The notes beneath the pieces are model-generated. The model saw only the letters and a program-made list of their open reading frames with translations. It was not told where the DNA came from and did no database searches. Position numbers and translations under genes: made by a program. A DNA stretch of 57,850 nucleotides from CAIKZJ01 sp964626015 (lineage in GTDB: Bacteria; Bacteroidota; Ignavibacteria; Tepidaquicellales; Tepidaquicellaceae): assembly GCA_964626015.1 (NCBI GenBank), contig CAZVCC010000013.1, positions 1 to 57,850 of the forward strand, read 5' to 3'. Shown in pieces: positions 8,824 to 17,690 of this stretch (positions are counted from its first letter, which is position 1; every line of letters begins with the position of its first letter).

Positions 8824-9465
8824 TTATCCGTATCTTTTAATTACAGCAATTGAAAGCCTGTCGCAAACGTCTTCAGCGGCATCTGCAATCTTTTCAATTT
8901 TGACAGCAAAAGTTCTAATATGCATTTTGCAGCTAAGCTCAATATCTGTCCTTTCAAAAATGTCTCGCTTCAGTTTATCGGCAAGTTTGTCAGATTCTTT
9001 CTCGAAGAAAATTGTTTTATTTATATAATCACGTACAATCTGAATCTCCGTGAAGTACGAGCGAACAGCAGAAATCATACACTCTACAGCTGATATTGAT
9101 GTGTCTGCCAGGTCAAGAAACCTGTCTTCGAGGTCATGAGGAATATCCGGATTTTCAACCGAGAACTGAAATAAAATCTCCTTGCATCCGTTAAGAACTT
9201 TATCTGCACTTTCAAGAAGTCCAAGTACATCTCCTCGCTGTTCGGGAATTAAAGTATGGCTGTAAAGTTTTGTCTCTATTGTTCTTCTGAGCGTATCCGC
9301 ATCGTTTTCAGTTGTGTCAATGTTATTCTGTGTCTCAATAAACAGCTCGGATTCTTTTTTTAGATAATACTTTATCCCCTGTTTAAGATACAACCCTCCG
9401 TTCAATACTTTATCAAGAAATTCATCAATCTGAATTTCCAACTTTTTTGTTTTCTTTAGTAACAT
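8824..9465 (-). CDS. DUF47 / TIGR00153 family protein (PhoU-like partner of PiT)
   Basis: 213 aa, all-helical, with the PhoU-like metal/charge motif EnDADtlRRtIEtKLY near residues 50-68 and a second set near residue 160 (FEKESDKLADKLKRDIF). Such proteins are nearly always encoded next to PiT transporters and are thought to regulate them. The start at 9465 is the first ATG of the frame. The gene is promoter-proximal in the two-gene phosphate operon. Confidence 0.9.
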   Translation of the reverse strand: MLLKKTKKLEIQIDEFLDKVLNGGLYLKQGIKYYLKKESELFIETQNNIDTTENDADTLRRTIETKLYSHTLIPEQRGDVLGLLESADKVLNGCKEILFQFSVENPDIPHDLEDRFLDLADTSISAVECMISAVRSYFTEIQIVRDYINKTIFFEKESDKLADKLKRDIFERTDIELSCKMHIRTFAVKIEKIADAAEDVCDRLSIAVIKRYG

Positions 9466-9485
9466 CGTAAATTATTTTATTAATC

Positions 9486-9623
9486 CAATATAAGAAAATT
9501 GAAAAAGGCTTTTAATGTATTAATTTATTCTTTTCGAAATGCCGCTGAATAACGCAGATGTCAGACGGTTTAATACGGTAAAGTATTATTGCTGTTAAGT
9601 TAAACTCAATATAGGAAAATTGA
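9486..9623. repeat. 17-bp direct repeat upstream of the phosphate operon
   Basis: CAATATAAGAAAATTGA (9486-9502) and CAATATAGGAAAATTGA (9607-9623) differ at one base and are 121 bp apart. Read on the minus strand each contains TATATTG, near the -7 element of this phylum, so they may be two promoters or operator copies. The rest of the 203-bp gap shows no gene. Confidence 0.45.
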
Positions 9624-9668
9624 CCGTACAATAACATACGTTAGAATAAAACCGTTAATATAAATTTA

Positions 9669-11639
9669 TTAATTTACATTCAACTCTTTAACAATTTTCA
9701 CAAGGTCTGATTTTACAAAAGGTTTTGAAATATAACTTGTGAATCCTTTCTCTTCAAATTCTTCCTTATCACCTGACATGGCAAATGCTGTAATAGCAAC
9801 GAAAGGAACATTTTTATATTTCCCAATTGTCTTAATTTCCTGCGCTGTTTTAACTCCATTCATACCTGTTCCTAAATTTATATCCATAAAGATTGCATCA
9901 TAATTTTTGCTTTTGACTATTTCTATAGCTTCTTCCCCGGTAGCTGCTACATCAACATTGCACAAACCTTTAACAAATGCTTTTACCAATAAAGCTGACG
10001 GCAGGTCGTCTTCCACGTATAATATTTCCGGTTTCTTTGCATTGGTATTTTCTTTTTCAGGTTCTTCAGGCTTTATTTCTTTAATATCATTAAAACTCTC
10101 TTCAACTCCTTCAATGACTACGGGCAGCAGAACCTTTAGTGTGGTTCCGTAACCTACTCGGCTTTCTTCAACACTAATTTCACCCCCGAGTTTTTTAACG
10201 AATTTTTTTGCTAAACTCAATCCTAGTCCAGTACCCTCAAACGACCTTCCATAACCTTCACTCACCTGCCTGAATTCTTCCCAAATAATATTAATTTTAT
10301 CCTCAGGAATTCCAATTCCTGTATCTTTAACTTTTATTACGGCAAATTCAGAGTCTGAAATTGTTTCTTTGTTAATTATTATTGTGATGCTGCCTTTTTC
10401 TGTAAACTTCAAAGCGTTATTAATAAGGTTATTTAATACCTGTCTGAACAAACCCGCATCCTGTTTCACAATAAATTTGTCGCTGAAAGTTTCAATTTTT
10501 ATGTTCAGTCCTTTTTTCAACGCAACTTTTTCATACAGCCTGACTGAATCTTTTACAACCTTAACTATATCAAACTCGGTTACTTTCAGGTCTATTTTTT
10601 CTGATTCAATTAGTGAAATATCAAGTATCAGATTCAAGGTTTCCATTAACCTGGTTCCGCCGCTATGAATTATCTCTGCAAAATGTTTTTGCTCTTCGTC
10701 AAGAACTGATTTACACAGCAGCTCAGAAAATCCAAGAATTCCAACCATCGGTGTACGTAATTCATGACTCATATTTGCAAGAAAATTTGTTTTAATTTTG
10801 CTTAATTCTTCAGCTCTATCTTTTGCAATTCTAAGTTTTTCTTCAAACTGTTTTCTTTCCGTTATATCGGTTGCCACAATAACTGCTCCTTGTACCTTCC
10901 CGATTTTTGATACTAAAGGTGTAACAGATAAAATCACGGGTATTGTGGTGTTATCATTCCTTTTAAGAAAAGTTTCGATTTTTAAATATTGAAGGTCGTT
11001 AACATTAACAGATTTGTTGTAACCTTCAATTAAATTATCAATCTTTATTCCTATGTCGTCTAAAAACAAATTGCCAACTCTCTCTCCTTGTATATCGTTC
11101 GTTGCATATCCTAGTTTCGTCAGTACAGCATTGTTTACAACAGTAATCAATCCTTCCTGAGATACAACAAAAATGAAATCATTAACCGACATAAGAACAC
11201 TTTCAAGATAATTTCTTGATTTTTCTATTTCTATTTTCTCAAGTAATTCATGTTTTTGCCTGTCAAGTTTTAAAAATATATTTACCTTGCTCAGCAGATA
11301 GTAAGGATTGAAAGGCTTGGAGACAAAATCTATACCCCCCGATTCATAAGCTTTAACAATATGAAGATCATCGGAATATTCTGCGGATAGAAAAATAATT
11401 GGAAGATGTTTAGTCTTGGGGTCACCCGCTATAAATTCTGCAAGTTCATACCCGTTCATTTCCGGCATGTTTACATCCAGTATTGCAAGCGCAAAATCAT
11501 GCGATAATATGGCTCTCAGTGCTTCATTCCCGCTTACTGCTTTGAAGACATCAGCATCACAATCTCTCAGAACATTTTCGAGTGCGACTAAATTCTGGAT
11601 TTTATCATCCACAATTAATATCTTTTGCCTGTAACTCAT
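9669..11639 (-). CDS. hybrid sensor histidine kinase (REC-PAS-HisKA-HATPase-REC)
   Basis: 656 aa, no membrane segment, so cytosolic. Order: receiver domain 1-122 (phospho-acceptor Asp55, Lys108), PAS domain about 145-265, dimerisation/phosphotransfer domain with His292 in MSHELRTP, ATPase domain about 390-505 with N, G1 (DTGIGIP) and G2 (GTGLGLSLAKK) boxes, and a C-terminal receiver 536-656 (Asp586, SKPF lysine). The N-terminal receiver suggests it takes phosphate from another kinase, most plausibly the giant kinase three genes upstream. It is the last gene of the signalling cluster, 11 bases after cheB. No output domain is present. Confidence 0.92.
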   Translation of the reverse strand: MSYRQKILIVDDKIQNLVALENVLRDCDADVFKAVSGNEALRAILSHDFALAILDVNMPEMNGYELAEFIAGDPKTKHLPIIFLSAEYSDDLHIVKAYESGGIDFVSKPFNPYYLLSKVNIFLKLDRQKHELLEKIEIEKSRNYLESVLMSVNDFIFVVSQEGLITVVNNAVLTKLGYATNDIQGERVGNLFLDDIGIKIDNLIEGYNKSVNVNDLQYLKIETFLKRNDNTTIPVILSVTPLVSKIGKVQGAVIVATDITERKQFEEKLRIAKDRAEELSKIKTNFLANMSHELRTPMVGILGFSELLCKSVLDEEQKHFAEIIHSGGTRLMETLNLILDISLIESEKIDLKVTEFDIVKVVKDSVRLYEKVALKKGLNIKIETFSDKFIVKQDAGLFRQVLNNLINNALKFTEKGSITIIINKETISDSEFAVIKVKDTGIGIPEDKINIIWEEFRQVSEGYGRSFEGTGLGLSLAKKFVKKLGGEISVEESRVGYGTTLKVLLPVVIEGVEESFNDIKEIKPEEPEKENTNAKKPEILYVEDDLPSALLVKAFVKGLCNVDVAATGEEAIEIVKSKNYDAIFMDINLGTGMNGVKTAQEIKTIGKYKNVPFVAITAFAMSGDKEEFEEKGFTSYISKPFVKSDLVKIVKELNVN

Positions 11640-11650
11640 GCTAAAATAAA

Positions 11651-12259
11651 TTAATTAATTTTATAAAGATTCTCAATGAAAACTCTTATTTCATCTTTCG
11701 TGTAAACTAAATCAACACAACCTGTTTCGATTGCAAAACTTGGCATAGCAGGAAATTGCGCCGACTCGGGATTTTCTGCGATTGTAAGCCCGTTAAGTTC
11801 TTTTATTGTCTTAATACCCGATGAACCGTCATTACTTGCACCGGTCATAATTATACCGATTAATTTGTCAGTCCACACAGTTGCAGCGCTTTCAAAAAGA
11901 ACATCAATTGATGGTCTTGAATAATTAACCTTTTCATCCGAAGAAAGAGAAATAGAATAATCTCTTTCAATAAGTATATGGTAATCCGGCGGTGCTGTGT
12001 ATATGAAGCCTGGTTCTACTAAATCACAGCTGACTGCTTCCTTTACATTCATCCCTGTATAGTTCTTTAAAATATCAGGAAAATTATTTTCCTTTTGGGG
12101 ATGCAAATGCTGAACAATTACAATCGGTAATGGAAAATGAGTATCCAAATTTACGAATAACTTTGTCAGCACCTCCAGACCGCCAGCCGACGAACCCATT
12201 ACTATTGCATTATATTTGTTCAATACAGATAAAGGTTTTCTTTTTATAAATCTTTTCAA
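11651..12259 (-). CDS. cheB: CheB-type protein-glutamate methylesterase, stand-alone catalytic domain
   Basis: 202 aa, about the size of the CheB esterase domain alone; the regulatory receiver domain found in classical CheB is missing. The catalytic triad is visible as Ser24 in GSSAGG, His51 in VQHLH and Asp144 in TGASNDG. The start overlaps the end of cheR by 50 bases, so translation is coupled. Classical CheB removes methyl groups from, or deamidates, chemoreceptors; no receptor gene is in the window, so the target here may be non-chemotactic. Confidence 0.88.
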   Translation of the reverse strand: MKRFIKRKPLSVLNKYNAIVMGSSAGGLEVLTKLFVNLDTHFPLPIVIVQHLHPQKENNFPDILKNYTGMNVKEAVSCDLVEPGFIYTAPPDYHILIERDYSISLSSDEKVNYSRPSIDVLFESAATVWTDKLIGIIMTGASNDGSSGIKTIKELNGLTIAENPESAQFPAMPSFAIETGCVDLVYTKDEIRVFIENLYKIN

Positions 12260-13055
12260 CTATATCAACGATATCAAATTTATCCTGAACTTCGGAAAAC
12301 ATTATACTCTCTTTGTTTCCCAAACATAGGAATCCTCCATGTATTAAACTTTCGTTGAACATGTTTAATACTCTGTCTTGCAGGGATTTGTTGAAATATA
12401 TAAGTACGTTCTTGCACATGATTAAATTCATCTCGCCAAATACACCGTCTATAACAAGATTATGGTTTGCAAACATTACATTCTTAATAAGTGTCTTATC
12501 AAAAATAATTGAATCATGTTTTGCATAATAGTAACTCGATAACACTTCTGAGCCGCCTGCCATTATATAATTTGAAACATAGTCTTTCATGTTATCTATG
12601 GGATAAATTCCGTGTCTTGCAATTTCAAGCGCCTCATCATTGAAATCTGTAGCGTATATGGTGGCTTTCTCATAAAGTCCTTCTTCCTTTAACAATATTG
12701 CCATCGAATATACTTCTTCCCCCGTAGCACAGCCCGCATGCCAGATTTTTATGAAAGGATACGTCTTAAGGATTGGGAAGACTTTTTCTTTTAATGCCTT
12801 GTATGACAAAGGGTCCCGAAACAACTCTGTAACGGTGATTGAAAATTCTTTAATCAGAAGCTCGAATAATACTTCATCCCTTAATATTGCTGGAATAATT
12901 TCGGATATATAATTAAATCCGTGATTCTTCGCAAACATCCTTGCACGTCTTTCAATCGATGCTCTTGCATAATTGCGGAAATCGTAACCATACCTGTCGT
13001 ATATTGCCTGCAATAAAACGTTTACCTCAATATTTTCAATTTCGGAATTAATCAA
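12210..13055 (-). CDS. cheR: CheR-type protein-glutamate O-methyltransferase
   Basis: 281 aa, normal length. The N-terminal helical CheR domain (residues 1-75, with RRARMFAKNHG) is followed by the SAM-binding methyltransferase domain with motif I HAGCATGEEVYS near residue 105 and the late motif NLIMCKNVLIYFN near residue 210. It would methylate glutamates of a receptor using S-adenosylmethionine. It sits between the giant kinase (31-base gap) and cheB (overlap), a layout seen for non-chemotaxis CheB/CheR/hybrid-kinase modules. Confidence 0.9.
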   Translation of the reverse strand: MINSEIENIEVNVLLQAIYDRYGYDFRNYARASIERRARMFAKNHGFNYISEIIPAILRDEVLFELLIKEFSITVTELFRDPLSYKALKEKVFPILKTYPFIKIWHAGCATGEEVYSMAILLKEEGLYEKATIYATDFNDEALEIARHGIYPIDNMKDYVSNYIMAGGSEVLSSYYYAKHDSIIFDKTLIKNVMFANHNLVIDGVFGEMNLIMCKNVLIYFNKSLQDRVLNMFNESLIHGGFLCLGNKESIMFSEVQDKFDIVDIVEKIYKKKTFICIEQI

Positions 13056-13086
13056 TTATATTACTATTTTATTTTCAATCTTGGTT

Positions 13087-16000
13087 CTATCTGTATAACC
13101 ATACTCTTAACATCGAAAATAACCTGTCAAGATCTACGGGTTTCGGTAAATAATCGCTCGCACCCACAGCAATACATTTTTCATAATCTTTTCTCATTGC
13201 CTTTGCCGTTAAAGCAATTATTGGAGTGTTAAAATACTTCTCCTTAGACCTTATTCTCATTATTGTTTCGTAACCGTCCATTTCAGGCATCATAATGTCC
13301 ATTAATATCAAATCCACATCAGATTCTTTTTTCAGCAGTTCGAGTGCTTTTAATCCATTCTCTGCTTTATACAAATGAAATCCCTTTTGAGAAAGAACCT
13401 TCGACAAAGCAAACATATTTCGCATATCGTCATCAACAATCAGTATTTTCTTATCTTTAAACATTTCATCTGTTTCATATAAGTCTATTATCATCTTTCT
13501 TTTCTTGGAAGGTAATTTTTCAACTATTCTGTGAAGGAATAAAGAAGCTTCATCCAGTAATCTTTCTTCAGACCTTACTCCCTTAATTATAATTGAATCC
13601 GCATAATTTCTTAGAAGTGTTTCTTCATCACGCGTGAGTTCTCTTCCTGTATATACAATCGTAGGGGGAATTTTAACCTTTCTTGATTCAAGTAATTTTA
13701 AGAGTTCAAACCCTGTTATGTCAGCCAGTCCTAAATCCATTATCATGCAATCAAAGTTGTTTCTCTCAAGTTCGGCAATAACCTCTTTTCCGCTCCTCAC
13801 TGCCGTGGTTTTTACATCACCATTTCCTATCAGCTTCACAATACTGTTTCGCATATTATCATCATCCTCGGCAACTAGCAAATTCTTCAGGTTATTATTT
13901 GTGTACTTTATGAGCGTATTAATTGCTCTATCAAGATCTTCTTTTCTCGGAGGTTTTGAAAGAAATCCGATCGCACCTCTTTTCATAGCATCTAATGTAG
14001 CATCCTCGACCGACATAATATGAACGGGAATATGTCTGAGTTGTGAGTTATCCTTTAGCGAATCAAGTACTTGGAGCCCGTCCATACCGGGCAATAATAT
14101 ATCCAGCATTATTGCAGCAGGTTTGTATTGTTTTGCTAATTTTAGCCCCTCTTCTCCCGATAATGCAATTATTCCGTTGAATCCTTTATTTTTGCATTCC
14201 TTCAAAAGCAAATTTGCAAACACAACATTATCTTCAATAATTAATATCGATTTTTCATTATTCGATACATCATTCCTGTCATCATTTACAATCACTTTGC
14301 TTTCAACATTCTCAGTATTTTTACTCTGTCGTTTAGCTTCTTTTATCTCTGCAGGAATATTTCTCGAGATGTTTTTTCTTTCTGCTTTTATCGGCAAATA
14401 AAGTGTGAAAGTGGAACCTGCTCCTTTTTGGCTTTCAAGGTGTATTTCTCCCCCCAGAAGAGATGCAAGTTCTTTTGATATTGAAAGTCCTAACCCTGTA
14501 CCTCCATATTCACGCGAAGTTCCTCCTTCTTCCTGCTGAAATGCCTCAAATATTATTTTCTGCTTATCCAGTGATATCCCTATGCCTGTATCATTTACAC
14601 TTATACAAATACTGTTAAGAGAATTTAGCTCGGCTTTTCCAAATCTTACATCGGTTGCTGTTTTCTTGAACTTGATTTTAACCCCACCGTCCTTTGTAAA
14701 TTTTATTGCATTCGATATTAAATTCTTAAGAATTTGTTCAATCCTTTTCATATCGCTCATAATAGATTCCGGCAAATCATTATCAGTTTCAACCTCTAAC
14801 TTTATTCCTTTCTCCTCTGCAATGTGTTTAAAATTGTTTTTTATATGTTCTGCTAATTCTTTTATATAAACCGGCTCTACATGAATATCCATTCTGCCTG
14901 CCTCAATTTTTGATAGGTCAAGAATTTCGTTTATTAAATGCAGCAAATCATTTCCACTGTTATAGATTATATTTGCCGACTCCACCTGCTCTTTATTCAG
15001 ATTCCCTTCCTTATTATCATTCAGCATTTTCGAGAGTATTAGCAGACTGTTTAAAGGTGTTCTTAATTCATGCGACATATTTGCAAGAAACTCTGATTTA
15101 TACTTACTCGCAAGTGCCAGTTCTTCGGCTTTTATCTTTATATCATTCCTCGCATTTTCAATTTCTCTTTTCTGTATTTCTAAAGAGTCGTTTCTTGATT
15201 CCAGCTCCTCATTAGATACTCTCAATTCCTCCTGCTGTGCTTTTAATTTTTCTTCTGAAAGTTTTAATAATTGTGTCTGTTCTTCAAGTTCCTCGTTAGA
15301 AGCCTTCAGCTCTTCCTGCTGTTTTTTAAGCTCCTCTGCCAGATTTTGTGATCTCTTTAATTCCTTATCAAGTTCTTCTCTGCTTATAACAGTTTCCATT
15401 GAAAGCGAGATAATTCTACTCGCTTCTGATAAATATTGTGTTTGTATTTCGCTCAACTCTTCAAGCATACCGAGTTCAATAACACCTGTAACGGTATTCT
15501 CGAAGATAACAGGTGTAAGATAGATGTATCTTGGTATAGCTTCACCAAGCCCTGATGTTATCTTGATATAATCTTCTGGAATCTTCTTCAGTACTATCTG
15601 CCTTTTTTCTAATGCTGCTTGACCAACTAACCCCTCACCGGGATTAAATACACTGGGTATATTTTTGTTTATTGTGTAAGCGTAACTGCCTTTCAGAACA
15701 TATTTTGCATCCTGGTAAGAATTTGAATAAACATAGAATGCTCCGATTTTTGCGTCTAAATATTTAGCTATTTCCGATATGACATTTGCTGCAAAATCAT
15801 TTAAGCCCAGATCTCCTTTCATCGCAACATTCAAATCAGCCAAACCTGATTTTAACCAAACCTGTAAAGATTCGATTTTTTTTGCCTTCTGTATTTCTGT
15901 TACATCCCTCGCTGCAGCAAATATTCCAACTACTTTCCCGGTTAAATCTTTGTATACAGACGCATTGTACAATACATCTGTCTTCTTTCCGTTTTCATGC

Positions 16001-17247
16001 ATCAAGGTTAAAGGATAGTCTATTACATACCCTTCTTCAAATACTTTTAGGTATCCTGCTTTTGCTTTTTGAGGTTCCGTAAAATAATTCGAGAAATCTG
16101 CCCCAATAAGTTTTTTTCTGCTTATTCCCGTTATTTTAATCGTTGCTTCGTTAACATCTGTAATCTTCCCTTCGGAACTAATCGTAACAAACGGGTCTAA
16201 ACTTGCTTCTATAAGACTTCTCGTGTAATGTGCCTGTATAACATTTTGCTCTAATATCTTGTTCGTTTGTGCCTGCTTATCCTTCCAAAACCAATAGAAT
16301 GTACCCGCAATAGTTATTGAAATAAGCAGCATCAATAAAATCGTATAAAAACTCTTTTTATTCGCACTGGCAAACGCTTCGCTGGTTTGAATTTTTGTTA
16401 TTAGTATCCAGTTAGTATTCCCAATTTTAGATGAGTACCCAATTACCTCGTTTCCTTGGTAATCAACACCCTCGAGTAATCCGAACTTTCCGTTTGCAGA
16501 TTGTACCGCAAGGATGTCTTTGTTCTCTTTACTATTTTGCATTCTCAGTTTTAATGCTGTGTTTTTGCTGAACCGAAGTTCATTCAGGTACACCACTTCA
16601 TTATTTTCTACAGTAAAAAGTAAGTTCTCTGCCGTTTCAGTATCATACGGCCATGTCTGAACCATGCTGTATAATTTACTGTTCGCATCTACTATCAAAA
16701 GCAGACATCCGAGATATTTGTTTTGATTTACTATCGGTGCAGCAATGTCTATTTTTATACTTTTATCACTTTCGTTCATATAAAAATCCGACATCATAAT
16801 TTCATTCTTTTCCCTTGCTGCTGAAATAATTTTATGCGTATTCGCACTTAACAGGTTACCGACAATCTTTGAAGAATTTATAATTGAGTTATTACCATCA
16901 ATAAGCAGCATATTCTCGTACTGATTATAATGCTTTAAGGCTTCAGTATTTGCACTTAATATTTTTTGATTGTTTTCAGTATTTATCTTATTTAAGAAAT
17001 TTGTGTAGGCATCTATAAAGATAGGATTTCGTATTATTGCTTCAGCATCATCAAGTCTTTCTGTTCTCCAGTTTTCAATTTCATTTGTTTTTAATTTCCC
17101 GACAGAAATAATCTGGTTATGAACATCGGTTTTTGATATCGATAGCTGTAAATAGTAATAAATAATACCTGATACGGCTATCAAAAAGGCGGATAATGCA
17201 AAGACAAATACTATTTTAGATGTTTGTGTCTTCTTTTTTGTGCTCAT
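13087..17247 (-). CDS. giant membrane hybrid histidine kinase (Cache-PAS-GAF-HK-3xREC)
   Basis: 1386 aa. Two membrane helices (about 12-33 and 300-321) enclose a periplasmic sensor of double-Cache type. Then PAS (about 340-450), GAF (about 460-615), a Glu/Lys-rich coiled coil (620-710), HisKA with His726 in MSHELRTP, ATPase domain (about 835-950, NDTGIGI and GTGLGLSISKE), and three receivers at about 1000-1115, 1118-1240 and 1267-1386. Receivers 1 and 3 have complete sites (MLDILLPGMDG, LMDIMMPEMDG with LPKP); receiver 2 keeps its Asp (IMDLGLAD) but has KG in place of KP. First gene of the cheR-cheB-kinase cluster. Phosphorelay sensor of an unknown periplasmic signal; no DNA-binding output. 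Confidence 0.92.
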   Translation of the reverse strand: MSTKKKTQTSKIVFVFALSAFLIAVSGIIYYYLQLSISKTDVHNQIISVGKLKTNEIENWRTERLDDAEAIIRNPIFIDAYTNFLNKINTENNQKILSANTEALKHYNQYENMLLIDGNNSIINSSKIVGNLLSANTHKIISAAREKNEIMMSDFYMNESDKSIKIDIAAPIVNQNKYLGCLLLIVDANSKLYSMVQTWPYDTETAENLLFTVENNEVVYLNELRFSKNTALKLRMQNSKENKDILAVQSANGKFGLLEGVDYQGNEVIGYSSKIGNTNWILITKIQTSEAFASANKKSFYTILLMLLISITIAGTFYWFWKDKQAQTNKILEQNVIQAHYTRSLIEASLDPFVTISSEGKITDVNEATIKITGISRKKLIGADFSNYFTEPQKAKAGYLKVFEEGYVIDYPLTLMHENGKKTDVLYNASVYKDLTGKVVGIFAAARDVTEIQKAKKIESLQVWLKSGLADLNVAMKGDLGLNDFAANVISEIAKYLDAKIGAFYVYSNSYQDAKYVLKGSYAYTINKNIPSVFNPGEGLVGQAALEKRQIVLKKIPEDYIKITSGLGEAIPRYIYLTPVIFENTVTGVIELGMLEELSEIQTQYLSEASRIISLSMETVISREELDKELKRSQNLAEELKKQQEELKASNEELEEQTQLLKLSEEKLKAQQEELRVSNEELESRNDSLEIQKREIENARNDIKIKAEELALASKYKSEFLANMSHELRTPLNSLLILSKMLNDNKEGNLNKEQVESANIIYNSGNDLLHLINEILDLSKIEAGRMDIHVEPVYIKELAEHIKNNFKHIAEEKGIKLEVETDNDLPESIMSDMKRIEQILKNLISNAIKFTKDGGVKIKFKKTATDVRFGKAELNSLNSICISVNDTGIGISLDKQKIIFEAFQQEEGGTSREYGGTGLGLSISKELASLLGGEIHLESQKGAGSTFTLYLPIKAERKNISRNIPAEIKEAKRQSKNTENVESKVIVNDDRNDVSNNEKSILIIEDNVVFANLLLKECKNKGFNGIIALSGEEGLKLAKQYKPAAIMLDILLPGMDGLQVLDSLKDNSQLRHIPVHIMSVEDATLDAMKRGAIGFLSKPPRKEDLDRAINTLIKYTNNNLKNLLVAEDDDNMRNSIVKLIGNGDVKTTAVRSGKEVIAELERNNFDCMIMDLGLADITGFELLKLLESRKVKIPPTIVYTGRELTRDEETLLRNYADSIIIKGVRSEERLLDEASLFLHRIVEKLPSKKRKMIIDLYETDEMFKDKKILIVDDDMRNMFALSKVLSQKGFHLYKAENGLKALELLKKESDVDLILMDIMMPEMDGYETIMRIRSKEKYFNTPIIALTAKAMRKDYEKCIAVGASDYLPKPVDLDRLFSMLRVWLYR

Positions 17248-17690
17248 ATTTCACATATAATTTAACAAACTTTACTTTAAGGATTCTCATGCTTTGTTTC
17301 CTCATACAATCAACCGTTAATATTAATCAATAATGATTGAATGAAATAAGTGATGTAAGGTACTAAAGCAATTCCTATGGTGTGTTTCTTTCTTTTATCC
17401 TTAAAAAGAAGATTGGATGTAGGAAACCCAAAGCAAAAAAAGTATAATTTTCTTATATTTTTCATGAGACTTACTTTTTCTTCTGCTTTATAAAAATACA
17501 CAAGCGTTATCATAATTAATTGCAGCCCCTAATTTGCTCATAATTATGAGGTGATATGCATTATACAAAAATTTCACGATTATTAAAATATACAGAAATT
17601 GACACTTACAACAAGAAGTTTTTCGATATTATATTACGATTCAGCCTAAGGTTTTGAATCGGCAGGATCAAACGCTATAATGAATCAATT
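17248..17690. other. intergenic region between NADH dehydrogenase and giant kinase
   Basis: 443 bp, AT-rich. A 67-residue open frame (17310-17513, minus) has no protein-like composition and is not called. The one notable element is the 14-bp perfect palindrome CTCATAATTATGAG at 17537-17550, about 290 bp upstream of the kinase start. Confidence 0.5.
17537..17550. promoter_or_regulatory. perfect 14-bp palindrome, possible operator
   Basis: CTCATAATTATGAG reads the same on both strands. It lies in the promoter region of the giant kinase cluster. A dimeric regulator could bind it, but in AT-rich DNA a chance palindrome is not excluded. Confidence 0.3.

Noticed and set aside
9669..17247. Ordinary chemotaxis operon
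   Set aside because: Only cheR and cheB are present; the other genes are hybrid kinases and no receptor, cheA, cheW or cheY is found.
17310..17513. 67-residue open frame on the minus strand between the kinase and ndh genes
   Set aside because: Low-complexity hydrophobic/basic mixture, no start context, no domain-like pattern, and the region is otherwise AT-rich non-coding DNA.
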